From Clostridia bacterium (GTDB taxonomy: Bacteria > Bacillota > Clostridia > TANB77 > CAG-508): DNA of 54,889 nucleotides. This document shows, one piece after another, positions 52,607-54,889 of the stretch; within the stretch, counting starts at the first letter, position 1, and each line of letters starts with the position of its first letter. The notes under the pieces were generated by a model that saw nothing but the letters and a program-made list of their open reading frames with translations, ran no database searches and had not been told where the DNA came from. The stretch spans positions 139,964-194,852 of the forward strand of contig JAFUGK010000015.1 of assembly GCA_017469445.1 (NCBI GenBank), given 5' to 3'. Both the position numbers and the translations under genes were made by a program.

Positions 52607-54364
52607 TTATTTCAATAATACTGCCTTTATACGTCTAACCCCTGCCGAACTAGCCTCTTCCTTCTTGATTTTGAAAGTTCCAAGTACTCCAGTATGTTCC
52701 ACATGTGGGCCTCCACATATTTCCTTACTAAAATCTCCAATTGAATATACTTTTACTTTTTCTCCATATTTACTTTCAAATAGTCCCATTGCTCCTGAAG
52801 CTTTTGCTTCTTCTAATGTCATTTCTTCACATTTTACTGGTAAATCTTTTTGTATTTGTTCATTAACTATTTTTTCTACTTCATCTAGTTCTTCTTTTGT
52901 AACTTTTTGTGGATGTGCAAAGTCAAATCTTAATCTTTCTGTTGTTATATTAGATCCCTTTTGAGTTGCGTGTTCTCCAAGAACTATTTGCAGTGCTTTG
53001 TGTAGCAAGTGAGTTGCTGTATGATAAGCAATTGTTGTTTCATTTTGCTCTGCTAAGCCACCTTTAAATTTGTTTTCACTTCCCATTTTAGATTTTTCTT
53101 GGTGTTCTTTAAATAATTTGTCAAATTCAGTAGTGTCTAGCTTGATATCTTGCTCCTTTGCAAGTTCTATTGTCATTTCTAGTGGAAATCCATATGTTTC
53201 ATATAGTTTAAATACTACATCTCCACTAATTATTTCTTGTCCATTTTCTCTTGCTCTTTTTACTGCTTTTTCAAATTCTCTTTCACCATGTTCAAGGGTT
53301 CTCATAAATTTATTTTGTTCTTCTAAAATTACTTTATGAATTTTTTCTCTATTTTCAGCTAATTCTGGATACATCTCTTTTAAGTTATCTATTGTTATAT
53401 CTATTACATTATTAAATTGTTCTATTGATATTTGCAATTTGTTTAAATGTCTTGTTAATCTTCTAATTAATCTTCTTAAAATATATCCTCTATCTGTATT
53501 GCTTGGCATTCCGCCATCGCATATAATCATCATACTGCTTCTAATATGGTCTGATATAATTCTTCTGCTATTTATATCATCTATTTTAGCCAATTCTTTT
53601 AATTTTTCCATTGTTGGAACAAATAGTTCTGTATCAAAAGGTGTTTGTTTCCCTTGTAAAAGCATTGTCATTCTCTCTAAACCTAAACCAGTATCCACGT
53701 TTTGTTGCTTTAATTTTGTATAACCAGTTTCTTTAGATTTATAGTATTCCATAAACACATTATTCCATATTTCAACATATTTACCGCAACCGCATGATGG
53801 ATTACAATGTTCGGAACAAGCTGGTTTTCCTGTATCATAAAACATTTCTGTATCTGGTCCACAAGGTCCTTCTTCTCCTGCTATCCACCAGTTATCATCT
53901 TTGCCAAATTCATAAATTCTTTCTTGTGGAATTCCTGCTTTAAGCCAAGCGTTTTCTGCTACTGTATCCTTTGGGGCATCTTCATCTCCCGCAAAAACTG
54001 TTACAGATAATTTTTCTACTGGAATATGTAATACTTCTGTTAAAAATTCAAAACTCATTTGAATTGCTTCTTCTTTAAAGTATGCTCCTAAAGACCAGTT
54101 TCCAAGCATTTCAAAGAATGTTAAGTGTCTATTATCTCCAACATCATCAATATCAACAGTTCTAATACATTTTTGATAATCTGTAAGTTTATTACCTGCT
54201 GGATGTTTTTCCCCTAATAAATATGGTACTAAAGGCTGCATACCAGCTGTTGTAAACAAAACAGACGGATCATTTTCTGGTATTACTGGGCTACTTGGTA
54301 TAACAGCATGTCCTTTACTTTTAAAATAATCTAAATATTTATTTCTTATCTCAATTGCTTTCAT
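52607..54364 (-). CDS. alaS: alanyl-tRNA synthetase, short form without C-Ala domain
   Basis: The 585-aa product has the class II catalytic core (RNKYLDYFKSKGHAVIPSSPV, FEMLGNWSLGAYFK, NVDTGLGLERMTMLL), a Cys-rich insertion (PACSEHCNPSCGCGKY) and the zinc editing domain (HTATHLLHKAL, CGGPHVEH). It ends right after the editing domain (SSAGVRRIKAVLL), so the C-terminal coiled-coil/C-Ala part of the usual about 870-aa enzyme is absent. The end is an ordinary stop, not a break, and this short type occurs in some other lineages. It charges tRNA-Ala and clears Ser/Gly mischarging. A promoter overlaps the terminator upstream. Confidence 0.93.
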   Translation of the reverse strand: MKAIEIRNKYLDYFKSKGHAVIPSSPVIPENDPSVLFTTAGMQPLVPYLLGEKHPAGNKLTDYQKCIRTVDIDDVGDNRHLTFFEMLGNWSLGAYFKEEAIQMSFEFLTEVLHIPVEKLSVTVFAGDEDAPKDTVAENAWLKAGIPQERIYEFGKDDNWWIAGEEGPCGPDTEMFYDTGKPACSEHCNPSCGCGKYVEIWNNVFMEYYKSKETGYTKLKQQNVDTGLGLERMTMLLQGKQTPFDTELFVPTMEKLKELAKIDDINSRRIISDHIRSSMMIICDGGMPSNTDRGYILRRLIRRLTRHLNKLQISIEQFNNVIDITIDNLKEMYPELAENREKIHKVILEEQNKFMRTLEHGEREFEKAVKRARENGQEIISGDVVFKLYETYGFPLEMTIELAKEQDIKLDTTEFDKLFKEHQEKSKMGSENKFKGGLAEQNETTIAYHTATHLLHKALQIVLGEHATQKGSNITTERLRFDFAHPQKVTKEELDEVEKIVNEQIQKDLPVKCEEMTLEEAKASGAMGLFESKYGEKVKVYSIGDFSKEICGGPHVEHTGVLGTFKIKKEEASSAGVRRIKAVLLK

Positions 54365-54410
54365 TTTTCCTCTTTTCTATTGCTAATTGCAATTTTCTAG
54401 TTATTGTAAA

Positions 54411-54439
54411 ATTATATTATAAAATAAAGCAAAAAGCAA
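54411..54439 (-). promoter_or_regulatory. sigma-A type promoter of alaS, overlapping the upstream terminator
   Basis: TTGCTT (54434-54439) and a perfect TATAAT (54411-54416) with 17-bp spacing on the minus strand. The -35 box is inside the 3' arm of the terminator hairpin at 54431-54458. Confidence 0.7.
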
Positions 54440-54458
54440 TAGAAAACTATTGCTTTTT
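54431..54458 (-). terminator. intrinsic terminator after the leucine-rich gene
   Basis: AAAAAGCAATAG / CTATTGCTTTTT, 12-bp stem with AAAA-type loop, ending in a T run on the minus strand. Confidence 0.85.
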
Positions 54459-54468
54459 ACTTTATTTA

Positions 54469-54889
54469 TTAGTCTTGTGGTTTTATGTTTGTTATAGCTG
54501 TATTTCCACTACCTATGGAAATTGCATTCCACTGTTCATTTGTTCCTGAGTAAGTTACTGTAGTTAAATTTGCACAACCACTAAATGCGTTATTTCCTAT
54601 ACTTTTTACACTTGTCGGTATTACTACTTCTGCATTTGATGCTAATCCTGCATTACAGAATAGTCCTGGTAATATTGTGGTGGTACCTTCTTCAAATGTT
54701 ATTTTCTTTATTTTATAGCAACGATAAAATATCATATGATCACCATTTTCTATTTCTGCTGATTTTAAATTCTTTGATACTGTTATTTCCTCTAAATTGC
54801 TACATTCTTTAAATACTCCTTTTTCTATTGATGTTATATTATCTGGTATTGTTATTTGGGTTATTCCTGTGCATCCGCAAAACATAAAA
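54469..54889 (-). CDS. BspA-type leucine-rich repeat surface protein, C-terminal part (cut by window edge)
   Basis: At least 138 codons of a gene whose 5' part lies beyond the window. The frame has LRR_5 (BspA/TpLRR) units such as ITIPDNITSIEKGVFKECSN, KITFEEGTTTILPGLF and VVIPTSVKSIGNNAFSGC, roughly 23 residues each. It ends WNAISIGSGNTAITNIKPQD, a usual end of such domains in gut Clostridia. These proteins are secreted or wall-bound and mediate adhesion. The frame remains open to the edge, so the ATG at 54885 is not the true start. Confidence 0.88.
   Translation of the reverse strand, partial: FMFCGCTGITQITIPDNITSIEKGVFKECSNLEEITVSKNLKSAEIENGDHMIFYRCYKIKKITFEEGTTTILPGLFCNAGLASNAEVVIPTSVKSIGNNAFSGCANLTTVTYSGTNEQWNAISIGSGNTAITNIKPQD

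Overview
The window looks like chromosome from an AT-rich, spore-forming, Gram-positive anaerobe of the Clostridia, probably one of the uncultured low-GC gut lineages. The basis is the strong A+T bias, Firmicutes-type ribosome binding sites (AGGAGG/AAAGGA), a pro-sigma-K gene, a tiny Gly/Cys-rich membrane peptide of the sporulation type, SepF/DivIVA-type division genes, sortases, and secreted proteins that start with a pilin-like GITLIALVITIIVL segment. The lineage call is inference. Almost every gene lies on the minus strand, so genes are described in transcription order from high to low coordinates.

Right part (about 39.5-54.9 kb): a partial leucine-rich surface protein at the edge, a short alanyl-tRNA synthetase, a HIT hydrolase, two sortases, tRNA-His and tRNA-Gln, two plus-strand genes of unknown function with good promoters, a frameshifted cation/Ca2+ exchanger-like gene, a class A penicillin-binding protein with a long Asn-Lys-Val tail, cysS, sigK, tspO (plus strand) and the tcdA-ttcA-ftsY cluster.

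Middle part (about 12-39 kb): housekeeping genes for replication, repair and division: a UPF0182 membrane protein, a DUF5665 protein, recN, an rqcP-like S4 gene, dnaE, a plus-strand U32 peptidase, mutL-miaA, an HlyD-like protein, sepF, divIVA, rsmD, a coiled-coil protein, ftsK/spoIIIE, a large unrecognised coiled-coil protein, a beta-CASP RNase and a GH15 glycosidase. A REP-associated transposase (RAYT) sits at 12.3-13.1 kb.

Left part (0-12 kb): radA (frameshifted) and disA, a large pilin-like protein with a lectin-like C-terminus, a cyclophilin, a P-loop nucleoside kinase, tRNA-Gly, the remains of a diversity-generating retroelement (DGR), a protein built of fifteen 30-residue repeats, and tRNA-Thr.

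The most interesting locus is the DGR at 2.66-4.93 kb. In transcription order it holds a secreted target gene with a variable-region-like C-terminus, an 11-bp-stem hairpin past the gene end, a MutS-like accessory gene, an Avd accessory gene and an Asn(AAY)-rich template repeat. No reverse transcriptase is present in the window, and both the target and the MutS-like gene carry single-base frameshifts. The 3' end of a second secreted gene (7.43-7.50 kb) is about 63% GC with many NNC codons, which suggests it too was a diversified target.

The intergenic DNA is also rich in structured repeats: REP/BIME palindromes matching those beside the RAYT gene, and three further families (A, B, C) with two or three copies each whose paired arms change together between copies. 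Four genes carry single-base frameshifts (msl, target, radA, exchanger). This may be real decay or assembly error, and the frameshift in conserved radA makes error a serious possibility.
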